Below the pieces are notes generated by a model that did not search any database, had not been told where the DNA came from, and saw only the letters and a program-made list of their open reading frames with translations. A DNA stretch of 64,000 nucleotides, from the NCBI GenBank assembly GCA_900548975.1, contig URMS01000005.1, forward strand, positions 1-64,000. Reading direction: 5' to 3'. The stretch comes from an uncultured Porphyromonadaceae bacterium. GTDB taxonomy: Bacteria; Bacteroidota; Bacteroidia; Bacteroidales; Muribaculaceae. Positions 1 to 7,229 of this stretch are shown here, in pieces; the first letter of the stretch is position 1, and each line of letters begins with the position of its first letter. The translations under genes were made by a program, and so were the position numbers.

Positions 1-12
1 TTTTTAGCCTGT

Positions 13-222
13 TTAAACTATAAAAAGAGACTGCCCAAACTTGTTAGACAGTCTCACCTTTACCCTTTCACCTTTTGCTGCCCTCTTAAAATTGAAGGGA
101 GATATTTTAGCATCGGTGTCTTTTCGTTGAGCCCAAAGCTCACATGGTAACAGACACGAAAATATTAGGACGGCAATAAATGCAACATACCTTATTATAC
201 GTATGGGTGAAGCTGAGCTCAT
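13..222 (-). CDS. Small putative exported protein (doubtful)
   Basis: This 69-codon ORF has a hydrophobic N-terminal stretch (about residues 12-30) ending in a plausible signal-peptidase site at Trp-Ala-Gln. The remaining ~38 residues are basic and match no family I recognise. The last ~11 codons lie inside a terminator hairpin, and the region before them contains GTGAAAG-type short repeats, so the reading frame there may be accidental. It lies 172 bp downstream of the M56 sensor on the same strand. I see no clear promoter. It could be a genuine short periplasmic protein or a chance ORF. Confidence 0.3.
   Translation of the reverse strand: MSSASPIRIIRYVAFIAVLIFSCLLPCELWAQRKDTDAKISPFNFKRAAKGERVKVRLSNKFGQSLFIV
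22..55 (-). terminator. Rho-independent terminator, minus strand
   Basis: A 7-bp perfect stem (GAGACTG at 27-33 pairs with CAGTCTC at 49-55) is followed, reading the minus strand, by a run of five T. It would end minus-strand transcripts coming from the blaI/blaR direction. It overlaps the last codons of the small ORF at 13-222, which weakens the case for that ORF's C-terminus. Confidence 0.6.
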
Positions 223-291
223 GATTAATATATGGTTAAATTTTTCTTGGTTTCAGACGGAAATTTGAGAGTCAGCAAGGAGCTGAGATTC

Positions 292-323
292 TATCTGTCA
301 ACGGCATTCGCCGTTGACAGATA
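292..323. other. Perfect 14-bp stem-loop downstream of the M56 gene
   Basis: The arms 292-305 and 310-323 are perfectly complementary over 14 bp around a 4-nt loop (ATTC). No T-run follows on either strand, so it is not a classical terminator. Its place 70 bp past the stop codon of the minus-strand M56 gene suggests a transcript 3'-end or stabilising structure (inference). Confidence 0.6.
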
Positions 324-394
324 ATATAGAGGCTTGCCGCATTTTACACACATACTTTATTTTCAACCTCTAAATTCGGTCATTAATGCGGTGA

Positions 395-1942
395 CTAATG
401 TTTGAGTTTGATTTCGATGTAGCCGTTGGGGTATTCGGGCTTTTCTTTGTATACGGTTATCGATTCGATGGTCTCAGGGTCGATATTGTCGATATCGGTT
501 GTTTTCTTGCCGTCGACCGTAACTACAGGGGCATTGGGGCCTTTGAGGTCGGAGTTCCGTATGGTAACGGTCTTCGAGTTGTCGGCGTTTCGGCCGTAGC
601 CCACCACTACGATTTCGTCGAATTGGTTGGCAGGCTTGTTGGCCGCGGCTTTGTCATTGTCGGGAAGTTTGAATGTCACCGGTACGGTGTAGGCCGAGGC
701 CACGGCTTTGCCGCCGACTTCGCCGGGAGTCCACTTGGGCATGGAGGAGATTACACGCACAGCCTCGGCATCGAGTTCGGGATAGGAGCTGCGCACGACT
801 TCGAGATTGGTGACGGAGCCGTCGGGTTGAATGGTGAATTCCACCACCGTGCGGCCCTGGTGGTCGGCCTTCACGGCAATCTCGGGGTATCGGATGTTGC
901 GGGCGAGGAATTTCATCATCTCGCCTTCGCCGCCGGGAAACTCGGCTTTCTTGTCGAGCATGGCCTGACTTGCGGATTCTCCGGATTTTTGCGTATCTTT
1001 GCGCACGGTTGTAGCCGATACGACCCTCACCGGTTCGTCGGCGCTTTCGAATGAGGCCGCCCGCATGCCCTCGAGGCATCCTGCTACTGCCGGAATGTTG
1101 ACCACTGCAATGGCTGCCACTGGAGCCAGTGCCAGGACGAAGCCGCGGAGGCGGCGAAGTCCGCTGTTCTTTTCTTTGTACATCATCGTAATACGTTTTT
1201 TAAGTTTACTGTGATTGAGGCTGTTGGCAAGCGACTGGAAACGAGTGCCCACAGCCTTTTTTATTAATAGCATCTGATATGTGCGCGGATCGATACCCGA
1301 GGCGAGCACGGTATCGTCGGCCTGATATTCGTGCACGGTCTTCAGTTCCTCGCGCATGAGCCATGCGGCGGGATTGTACCACAGCACTATGCACACAGCC
1401 TGTGCCAGCAGCAGGTCGAGGCAGTGGCGGTGGTGTATGTGTGCCAGTTCGTGGGCAGTGACGGTATCGCCGGCCGCTTCGTAGTCGTCGGCGCTCATGA
1501 CCACGTAGCGCCCCCAGCTGAACGGGGCCACCTTGCCTTCGGGCAGCAGTACGAGCGTGTAGCCGTCGCGCTCGTGCCGTTCTCCCGACCGCACAAGCCT
1601 GACAAGGCGTACGCCTGTAGCTATGGTCAGGGCGGCTGCGACGGCGACTCCGGCCGCATACAGGCCGATGAGTACCAGGGGCCAGAGCGGCTGTGCGGCA
1701 GTGTCGCCGGCTACTCCGACGGGCAGGAGGCCGAAATCTATCGCCCCGGCGGCCGTGCCATCGCTCCCGGGCCGGTGGAGGCGGCTCAGCGGCCATGCGG
1801 CGAAAGCAATAACGTATATGCCCAGAAGCACTACGCGGTTGAGCGACACCTGTTTTTCGCCCGCCATGGCAAGCTTGTAGAGCAGATAGCCCGCAAGCAG
1901 GAAAATGCCGGTGTATACCGTATATGCAAGGAGAGCGCCCAT
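395..1942 (-). CDS. BlaR1/MecR1-type M56 metallopeptidase sensor fused to a TonB C-terminal domain and plug-like tail
   Basis: This 515-aa inner-membrane protein has N-terminal transmembrane segments (about residues 1-25, 33-50 and 85-110). The M56 zinc-protease domain carries HELAH at residues 164-168. Another membrane segment lies near residues 262-285. A TonB C-terminal domain follows (about 330-425, with an FPGG start and a conserved RYP/P-x-W-x-P-G pattern). The last ~70 residues begin with a VVVGYG motif and look like the start of a SusC-type plug domain. In BlaR1/MecR1 systems the protease senses an envelope signal and inactivates the partner repressor. The repressor gene blaI lies immediately upstream with a 2-bp gap, so the two form an operon. 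No beta-lactamase gene is adjacent and the sensed signal is unknown. The plug-like tail is an unusual extension. Confidence 0.88.
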   Translation of the reverse strand: MGALLAYTVYTGIFLLAGYLLYKLAMAGEKQVSLNRVVLLGIYVIAFAAWPLSRLHRPGSDGTAAGAIDFGLLPVGVAGDTAAQPLWPLVLIGLYAAGVAVAAALTIATGVRLVRLVRSGERHERDGYTLVLLPEGKVAPFSWGRYVVMSADDYEAAGDTVTAHELAHIHHRHCLDLLLAQAVCIVLWYNPAAWLMREELKTVHEYQADDTVLASGIDPRTYQMLLIKKAVGTRFQSLANSLNHSKLKKRITMMYKEKNSGLRRLRGFVLALAPVAAIAVVNIPAVAGCLEGMRAASFESADEPVRVVSATTVRKDTQKSGESASQAMLDKKAEFPGGEGEMMKFLARNIRYPEIAVKADHQGRTVVEFTIQPDGSVTNLEVVRSSYPELDAEAVRVISSMPKWTPGEVGGKAVASAYTVPVTFKLPDNDKAAANKPANQFDEIVVVGYGRNADNSKTVTIRNSDLKGPNAPVVTVDGKKTTDIDNIDPETIESITVYKEKPEYPNGYIEIKLKH

Positions 1943-1944
1943 GG

Positions 1945-2328
1945 TTATTTTTTATTGTTCTGTTCGACCATGTCGATGATTTCGCGAAGTTCGTCGACCG
2001 ATATCTTTTCGTCTTCGACCAAGGCCGATACCACAGAACGGTAGCTGTTGTTGAAATAGTTTTTCACAAGCTGGGCCAGCGAGCGGCCCACGAAAGCGTC
2101 GCTGTCCACGATGGCTCCGTAGGTATAGGCATTGTTGCGTTCGCCAATGTGTGCAACGAAGCCTTTGTCGACGAGTATGCGAACTATTGTCGACACGGTG
2201 TTGAAGTGCGGTTTGGGGTCGGGATAGGTGACCAATAGCTCGCGGATGGTCTGCGGGCCTTTTTTCCAAAGCTGATACATCACTTCTGCTTCCTTCTCGG
2301 TGAGTTTCTGTGGCTTGTCGTTCTTCAT
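1945..2328 (-). CDS. blaI: BlaI/MecI family transcriptional repressor
   Basis: This 127-aa protein has the usual BlaI/MecI length. The N-terminal winged helix (about residues 5-75, LTEKEAEVM start and a TVSTIVRILVDKGFV recognition region) is followed by a helical dimerisation and cleavage domain. These proteins bind palindromic operators as dimers and are inactivated when the cognate M56 sensor is triggered. The M56 sensor gene follows 2 bp downstream. Two ACTA-N6-TAGT palindromes flank the -7 element upstream, which points to autoregulation. The targets outside this operon are not visible here. Confidence 0.92.
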   Translation of the reverse strand: MKNDKPQKLTEKEAEVMYQLWKKGPQTIRELLVTYPDPKPHFNTVSTIVRILVDKGFVAHIGERNNAYTYGAIVDSDAFVGRSLAQLVKNYFNNSYRSVVSALVEDEKISVDELREIIDMVEQNNKK

Positions 2329-2332
2329 AAAA

Positions 2333-2346
2333 ACTAAGAAAATAGT
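2333..2346. promoter_or_regulatory. Putative BlaI operator 1 (ACTA-N6-TAGT)
   Basis: A 14-bp palindrome with half-sites ACTA and TAGT separated by 6 bp lies directly before the blaI start codon and downstream of the predicted transcription start. It has the same half-sites and spacing as the second copy at 2366-2379. The start-to-start distance is 33 bp, close to three helical turns, so dimers would sit on the same DNA face. Confidence 0.55.
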
Positions 2347-2354
2347 TTACGCCG

Positions 2355-2384
2355 CAAATGTAATAACTATTTCTTTAGTTGCAA
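2355..2384 (-). promoter_or_regulatory. Bacteroidetes-type promoter of blaI
   Basis: On the minus strand a TTTTG(C) -33 element (TTG at 2382-2384) and a TACATTTG -7 element (2355-2362) are separated by 19 bp, which fits the TTG-N19/20-TAnnTTTG consensus of the Bacteroidetes primary sigma factor. One putative operator fills the spacer and the other lies downstream, an ideal layout for repression. Confidence 0.65.
2366..2379. promoter_or_regulatory. Putative BlaI operator 2 (ACTA-N6-TAGT)
   Basis: The second 14-bp ACTA-N6-TAGT palindrome sits inside the spacer between the -33 and -7 elements of the blaI promoter. Repressor binding there would block RNA polymerase directly. Confidence 0.55.
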
Positions 2385-2399
2385 AATTTTTCATCAAAA

Positions 2400-2885
2400 A
2401 ACGCACAAAAGTTAGCCACGCAGCGCCATCGCGGGCATAAAATAGTGAATGTCTCTGAAACGCACCCCAAAGTGGTGCAAGAAGTTAGCCACAGAGTGCT
2501 CTCGGCAACAGGGAATAGCAGACAGACGGGAAGAGCACCACGGAGTGCTCTTGGCGACAGGGAATACCGAATGGACCAAAAGAACACCACGGAGTGGTGC
2601 AAGATGTTAGGCCCGGGTTAAGGGTCGCCGAATGGCGCCCGCAACCCGGGTTTGCCATATGTCTCCCACACAATTACGACTCCATCGGAGTCGCACCTCT
2701 CCCGCTGGTTTTGTACGACTCCTACAGAGTCGGTTCTTGGAGGGAAATTGCACAAAGAACCCGGGTTGCAGGCGCCGTTCGGCGACCCTTAACCCGGGCC
2801 TAACATCTCTGACCACTCCGTGGTCGATTTGAGACACAAGACCTTTTCCAAGCCCAATCTGCATCGTGCCTTTCTGCCGCGAAAA
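2400..2885. repeat. Gene-free palindrome cluster with a 44-bp inverted repeat
   Basis: There is no credible gene here. The segment is built of short palindromes such as CACCAC-GGA-GTGGTG (2585-2599) and AGAGCAC-N6-GTGCTCT, plus degenerate tandem copies of a ~48-bp unit around 2490-2590. A large inverted repeat has arms 2609-2652 and 2758-2801, complementary over 44 bp with two mismatches. The similarity extends outward into CACTCCGTG-type palindromes on both sides. The 105-bp interior holds two more hairpins with ACTCC/GGAGT-type arms. All long frames crossing this block are produced by the repeats. Confidence 0.8.
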
Positions 2886-3089
2886 GGCCTCGAAGAGGCC
2901 GCCCCCGTACACAGCCCCATGCGCTCGCGCATGGGGTGGAAAGCCAAGGCCCGAATCGCGCCTCGAAGAGGTGCTACCGTGCATTTTCGCGGTACACAGC
3001 AGCGCCTCTACGAGGCGCGCCGCCTCCACACAACGAAACCCCGGGCGCGAACGCCCGGGGCTGTACACAGAAGCGGCCTCTTCGAGGCC
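2886..3089. repeat. Composite palindromic element, copy 1 (~204 bp)
   Basis: The element is a fixed series of hairpin modules: GGCCTCGAAGAGGCC, CCCCATGCGC/GCGCATGGGG, GCGCCTC/GAGG, TACCGTG/CGGTA, GCGCCTC-TAC-GAGGCGC, CCCCGGGCG/CGCCCGGGG and GGCCTCTTCGAGGCC, joined by GTACACAG-type linkers. A second copy with the same modules in the same order lies at 24027-24232 in the opposite orientation. A truncated extra copy of the right end follows at about 3107-3151. No ORF is credible. It resembles REP/BIME-like or MITE-like elements, but I recognise no named family. Confidence 0.8.
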
Positions 3090-3170
3090 TATCTCATTGC
3101 CCACCCAACTTCCGCGCCCGGGGCTGTACACGGGAGCGGCCTCTTCGAGGCCTTTCGCACCGCCCCCCCT

Positions 3171-3250
3171 CTCCTAACTTCCTAATCTCCTAATTTCCTA
3201 ACCTCCTCATCTCCTATCTTCTTAGCTTCCTCATCTCTTAGCTTCCTAAA
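3171..3250. repeat. 8-bp degenerate tandem repeat, ten units (YTCCTAAY)
   Basis: Ten consecutive 8-bp units of the form (C/T)TCCTAA(C/T), with variants such as TTCTTAGC, fill exactly 80 bp. The array ends at the T-run of the terminator that serves the minus-strand porin gene. No coding potential is apparent. Confidence 0.75.
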
Positions 3251-3285
3251 AAAAGCGTCCCGGCCTTTGGTCGGGTCGGGGCGCT
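3247..3285 (-). terminator. Rho-independent terminator, minus strand
   Basis: A 12-bp GC-rich stem (3254-3265 with 3274-3285, including two G-U pairs) and an 8-nt loop are followed on the minus strand by seven T. It is the first terminator past the porin stop codon, about 170 bp downstream. The 3286-3458 stretch between them shows no gene. Confidence 0.75.
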
Positions 3286-3458
3286 CGGGGAGAGTATATA
3301 TAACATTCAACCATAAAAGTCTCCTGTTTTCGGTGAGTAAACGCAACGTATGGCGGTCTGGTTGTACAATGAGTGTTAAGAGAGTGTTAGAATTTACTTT
3401 ATGAAATCTTTAGAGGTCTTTCCGGCCTGTTTTAACATAAGTCAATTTCAAACTCTCT

Positions 3459-4727
3459 CTAAAAAGAGTATTGCAGCATCGCCTCGACACGGTTGGCTTT
3501 GCCCGAGAGGCCCGATATATCCTTGCGTGTGCCGTGGATATACTCTGCGCCGATGCGGAGGTCGCCCCAAAGATTATAGAAAACGTTGGCTACGATATAC
3601 TGTGCGTAGCGGTAGGTGTCGGTGCTCATGCCTGCGGTGTCGTAGAGCTGAGCCCGGCTGTAGCTCGCGGTAGCGAACAGTTTGGGCGTGAAATTGTACT
3701 GCACGCCGGCGGTCCATCCTGCCATACCGGGGGCCTTGAGCTTGCCGCCGTTGCCGTCGGGTATAAGGTCGTAGCCGAGATCGGCGAGGTCGTTGATATA
3801 CGAGCCGATGCCTTTGCCGTAGGTGTAATGGCCGAAGAAATTGAAATCGGGTGTGATGGCGGCTATTGTGCTGAGCTGTACGCCATAACCGGTGGCGAAG
3901 TGGTTGGCGGATGTCTCGAGGTTGCGGTAGCTGAGCTCACGCAGTATGCCCGACAGACGTATGTGCGAGCTGCCTTTGTCCCATGAGTACTGCACGTAGG
4001 CCGGTATGTCGGGGAATCGCTGCGATATGGCTTCGGCACGGTTTCCGGGGGTATAGGTGGCGTCGGGGACTTCGGTGGAGGCCGCGAAAGAGAAACCCTT
4101 CCACGACGGTGATATATACTGCACCATCATGTTCTTGGACGATACCTGTCCCGAAGGACCCTGATCATCGATTGTAGGTGCCATGGCCGGGCCGTCGGCG
4201 AAGGTGCTTCTGGCTTTACCGAGAGTCACATGGCCTACGGTGACATAAGCCTGCTTCAGCTCAAGACCGTAGGACGGACCGGTGAAATTGGTCTGGATAT
4301 ACACTATCACCCTGCCTACTCTGGTGGGACGTGTGACCATCTTGAGGAAGATGGTGGAATGGGCCGCCGTGGCTCCGAAACGCTGACGCTGGGCCGGATT
4401 GAGTGGAACGGGTATCATGTCGGTGTAGAAATCGTTGTTGTCTACTGCGCCGTTGAAGTCGTATTCGCCCACTGCCTTGAGGTAGCCGCCTATACCGAGG
4501 GCCACTTCGCCTTTCTTGTCGAGGAACAGGAAGCGCGGGGCTGCGGGATCCTCGAATGCCAGATTTTCGCGCGAATACATCATGGCGATGTTGCCTATGT
4601 GGTCGGGATGTGTCTTGTCGCCCGATACGATTATCGCCCGGGAGGGAATGGAGTCGGCATCCACTTCCTGGGCGAACAGAGAGACAGAAAAGGTTGCGGC
4701 TATAGCTGCAAGAATTAACTTTTTCAT
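3459..4727 (-). CDS. DcaP-like outer-membrane porin
   Basis: This 422-aa protein has a signal peptide ending at Phe-Ala-Gln (about residue 18) and a C-terminal ...LQYSF, the aromatic terminus typical of BAM-inserted barrels. The N-terminal region has the pattern of DcaP-type trimeric porins: GYLK, YDFNG, DNNDFYT, then AYVTVG with STFAD...PTIDDQGP. These porins take up small, mostly anionic solutes, and the substrate here is unknown. The longer frame begins with TTG at 4736, but the ATG at 4725-4727 gives a canonical MKK signal peptide, so I use it. A perfect 12-bp inverted repeat overlaps the start region. No TAnnTTTG promoter is seen directly upstream. Confidence 0.82.
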   Translation of the reverse strand: MKKLILAAIAATFSVSLFAQEVDADSIPSRAIIVSGDKTHPDHIGNIAMMYSRENLAFEDPAAPRFLFLDKKGEVALGIGGYLKAVGEYDFNGAVDNNDFYTDMIPVPLNPAQRQRFGATAAHSTIFLKMVTRPTRVGRVIVYIQTNFTGPSYGLELKQAYVTVGHVTLGKARSTFADGPAMAPTIDDQGPSGQVSSKNMMVQYISPSWKGFSFAASTEVPDATYTPGNRAEAISQRFPDIPAYVQYSWDKGSSHIRLSGILRELSYRNLETSANHFATGYGVQLSTIAAITPDFNFFGHYTYGKGIGSYINDLADLGYDLIPDGNGGKLKAPGMAGWTAGVQYNFTPKLFATASYSRAQLYDTAGMSTDTYRYAQYIVANVFYNLWGDLRIGAEYIHGTRKDISGLSGKANRVEAMLQYSF

Positions 4728-4768
4728 AGTTATCAATTTAAATATAAGATTTCAACATTGATAACTAT
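4726..4768. promoter_or_regulatory. 12-bp inverted repeat over the porin translation start
   Basis: Arms ATAGTTATCAAT (4726-4737) and ATTGATAACTAT (4757-4768) are perfectly complementary with a 19-bp spacer. The inner arm overlaps the start codon of the minus-strand porin. In RNA it would fold the start region into a hairpin, and in DNA it could be an operator. Either role is inference. Confidence 0.6.
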
Positions 4769-4789
4769 AAAAAAGTTTATGACGGTGTA

Positions 4790-4826
4790 AAAAACGGCCC
4801 CGCGCAACGATTGTAGCGCGGAGCCG
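4790..4826 (-). terminator. Rho-independent terminator after the wzc-like gene
   Basis: A strong GC-rich stem (CGGC...GCGC at 4795 onward, paired with 4813-4826) is followed on the minus strand by six T. It lies just past the stop codon of the Wzc-like kinase and separates that operon from the porin gene. Confidence 0.85.
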
Positions 4827-4849
4827 TGATATGTTCGGGGGTAGACGGA

Positions 4850-7228
4850 TTATTTGCGATCGTGTTGGCCGTAGCCATAGCCGTAACCGTAGGTCTTCTT
4901 ACTTGACGAGTAGTATCCGTAGCGCTGATATGAGTATACGCCCGATGCCATGTCGACATCGTTGATAACCAGATATGCGGCCGAGAATTTATTGGCAGCC
5001 ACAGCCTCGTGAAGCAGCTGCAGGGCATTTCTGGTCGATTTTCCGGCACGGACCACGAAGATCTGCAGGTCGGTGAGACGGCTGATGAGGAAGGAGTCGG
5101 ACACCAGACCGACCGGAGCCGAATCGATTATCACGTAGTCGAATTCGATGCGGGCTTTGGCTATGAGTTCTTTCATGCGTTCGCCCATAAGGAGTTCGTT
5201 GGGGTTGGGTGGTACAGGACCGGCTGGAAGCACGTAGAGGTTAGGATCCTGATGCGACTGCACGACGAGTTTGGCGAGGTCGGTTTCTTTGCCGGCGAGA
5301 TATGTGCTTACGCCCATATTGTCCTTTATGCCGAAAACGGTGGGAAGCACCGGACGTCGCAGGTCCATGCCGATAACGAGCACTTTCTTCTTCATAAGTG
5401 CGTATGTCATGGCAAGGTTGGATGCCACGAAGGTCTTGCCTTCGCCCGATACCGCCGACGTGACGAGTATGACGCGGCTTTCGGCACCCTTGCGGGTGAA
5501 CGATATGTTGTTGCGCAACAGGCGGAAGAGTTCGGCAACCGGTGTGGCCACGTTCTCTGCCACCACAATGGTCGATTCGCTGCCTTTGGAGGCCCGGCAG
5601 AGTTCGCCTATTACCGGCACATTGGTGAGGCGCTTGAGTTCCTCCTGATTTCCGAATGTGGGGAAGAGACTGCGGCGCAGGAATATGAAGGCGCCTGGGA
5701 TAAGCAGCCCGATAAGGAAGGCGGCCGCCATTATCAGCATCTTGCGCGGAGCCACCGGAGCATCGGCTATGGGGTCATCGATGAGTCGTGCGGTGCTTGT
5801 GGCTATAGTCTTCTGCAGGGCGATGTCCTCGCGGCGCTGCAGAAGGAAGGTGTAGATGTTCACCTTCACCTGCTGGTCGCGTAGTATTTCCTGTAGACCC
5901 TTGTCGACCGACGGCTGCGAGGCAAGCTCGGCGCCTGCGGCGCGGTCGAGTTTCTCGATGTTGGAGCGCATGGCCAGCAGATTGCGGCGGGCGGCCTGTA
6001 TCGACTGCATGATGCGTGCGCGGTCGGTGTTGAGTTCGCCGATCATCGATACCACCAGAGGATTGTCGGGGGTACTGCCCTCGATGGTTCGGTTGAACTG
6101 GTTGACCTTGCGGTTGTATGTCTCGATGATAGTGGTGAGGCCCGGCTCGTTGACCAGTGTAGGCAGTGTCTGGTGGCTCTCGGAGCTCTGTATCATCTTT
6201 TCGATGTCGTCGAAGAGTATGAGCTCGGCCTCGACCTCGGCCAACTGGGCGTTGTAGTTGCTTTGCTGCGAGAGGTTGAGATGCGACTGGGCCTGGAGGT
6301 CGGAGATATTGTGCTGCTGACGGTAGGTCTGCAGACGGTTCTCGACGTTCTTGAGCTCGTCGTTTATCATCACCAGACGTTCGAGGATGAATGCCTCGGT
6401 CTGGAGAGCGGACCGGTTCTTGTCTTCGATAATGTCCTGGTTATAGAATGCCAGAAGCGCCTCGATGATGTCGAATCCGCGCTGGGGCACCTCGTCGAGC
6501 AGCGACAGACGGATTATTTTTTCCGAATTTTTCGCAAACTCTATGTTCAGCCTCTTGGAAAGCGCCGTGGCTGTGGCGCGGGGGCTGGTTATGACGATTT
6601 TCTCGGAATGCTCTACCTCGGGTATGAGCGAGGAGCGGGTGAGGGTGAGAGTGCCGTGCGACAGCTGTATCTCGCAGGGGAGCGTGGTCTCCTTGACCTC
6701 TTTTTTCTCTTTGATTTCCTTGAATTCGGTAGATACCTTGATGTCGTACTTGTCGCCGTCTTTGGGGCTTACCTCTACGAAGATAGGAGATTTGAGGTTG
6801 TAGAGCGACAGGGTGTCGAGTGTGGCCGCTATGGGATTGTTGCCGTAGAGCGGGGTGTCGCGCAGGGAGCCTTTGTAGTAATATGTGTACGACAGCCCGA
6901 GGGAGTCGACGATTTTCACAAGGTTGTTGCGGCTTTTCATCACCTCAAGTTCCGTTTCGTCGATATAATCCTTGAAAGCGAGCATCGGGTCGGCGGCCGT
7001 CATGCTGAAAGCGTTGCCGTTGGCCTGGGCCGCGTCGTTGAGATAGATCGATGCCTCGACCTGATATGTGGGGATAACCGATTTTATATAGATGAAAGCC
7101 AGCACAAGGCATGCCGCTACACTGATGGCAAACCATTTCCAGTGAGACAGGAAGTCGAGTAAGAGACCTTTGGTATCGAACTCGGAGTCGGCGATGTTCT
7201 GTTGGTCAAGGGGATTCTCGTTGCTCAT
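4850..7228 (-). CDS. wzc: Wzc-like exopolysaccharide chain-length protein with BY-kinase domain
   Basis: This 792-aa protein has an N-terminal Wzz domain with a first transmembrane segment at about residues 33-55. A long periplasmic coiled-coil region with a GNVR-type segment follows (about 250-470), and then a second transmembrane segment near 500-525. The cytoplasmic tyrosine kinase has Walker A GEGKT near residue 594, Walker A' MDLRRP, and Walker B VIIDSAP near 700. The tail (768-792) holds a cluster of about eight tyrosines, the usual autophosphorylation site. Wzc proteins control polymer length and export of capsule or exopolysaccharide with a Wza-type outer-membrane protein, which is encoded 1 bp upstream. 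An LMW tyrosine phosphatase that could act on the tail is encoded at 55901-56413. Confidence 0.95.
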   Translation of the reverse strand: MSNENPLDQQNIADSEFDTKGLLLDFLSHWKWFAISVAACLVLAFIYIKSVIPTYQVEASIYLNDAAQANGNAFSMTAADPMLAFKDYIDETELEVMKSRNNLVKIVDSLGLSYTYYYKGSLRDTPLYGNNPIAATLDTLSLYNLKSPIFVEVSPKDGDKYDIKVSTEFKEIKEKKEVKETTLPCEIQLSHGTLTLTRSSLIPEVEHSEKIVITSPRATATALSKRLNIEFAKNSEKIIRLSLLDEVPQRGFDIIEALLAFYNQDIIEDKNRSALQTEAFILERLVMINDELKNVENRLQTYRQQHNISDLQAQSHLNLSQQSNYNAQLAEVEAELILFDDIEKMIQSSESHQTLPTLVNEPGLTTIIETYNRKVNQFNRTIEGSTPDNPLVVSMIGELNTDRARIMQSIQAARRNLLAMRSNIEKLDRAAGAELASQPSVDKGLQEILRDQQVKVNIYTFLLQRREDIALQKTIATSTARLIDDPIADAPVAPRKMLIMAAAFLIGLLIPGAFIFLRRSLFPTFGNQEELKRLTNVPVIGELCRASKGSESTIVVAENVATPVAELFRLLRNNISFTRKGAESRVILVTSAVSGEGKTFVASNLAMTYALMKKKVLVIGMDLRRPVLPTVFGIKDNMGVSTYLAGKETDLAKLVVQSHQDPNLYVLPAGPVPPNPNELLMGERMKELIAKARIEFDYVIIDSAPVGLVSDSFLISRLTDLQIFVVRAGKSTRNALQLLHEAVAANKFSAAYLVINDVDMASGVYSYQRYGYYSSSKKTYGYGYGYGQHDRK

Positions 7229-7229
7229 A

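Noticed and set aside
395..2328. Adjacent beta-lactamase expected for a blaR/blaI pair
   Set aside because: The neighbouring genes show no beta-lactamase motif, so the resistance role is not supported.
2607..3131. A 174-codon minus-strand frame and other frames in the 2.6-3.2 kb block
   Set aside because: They are translations of palindromic repeats, have repeated peptide patterns, and lack any start context or homology pattern.
2400..3180. Possible CRISPR array
   Set aside because: The palindromes differ in sequence and spacing, there are no regular spacers, and no cas gene is present.
6173..7162. A 329-codon plus-strand frame inside the wzc region
   Set aside because: It is antisense to the Wzc N-terminal domain and shows biased, low-complexity composition.
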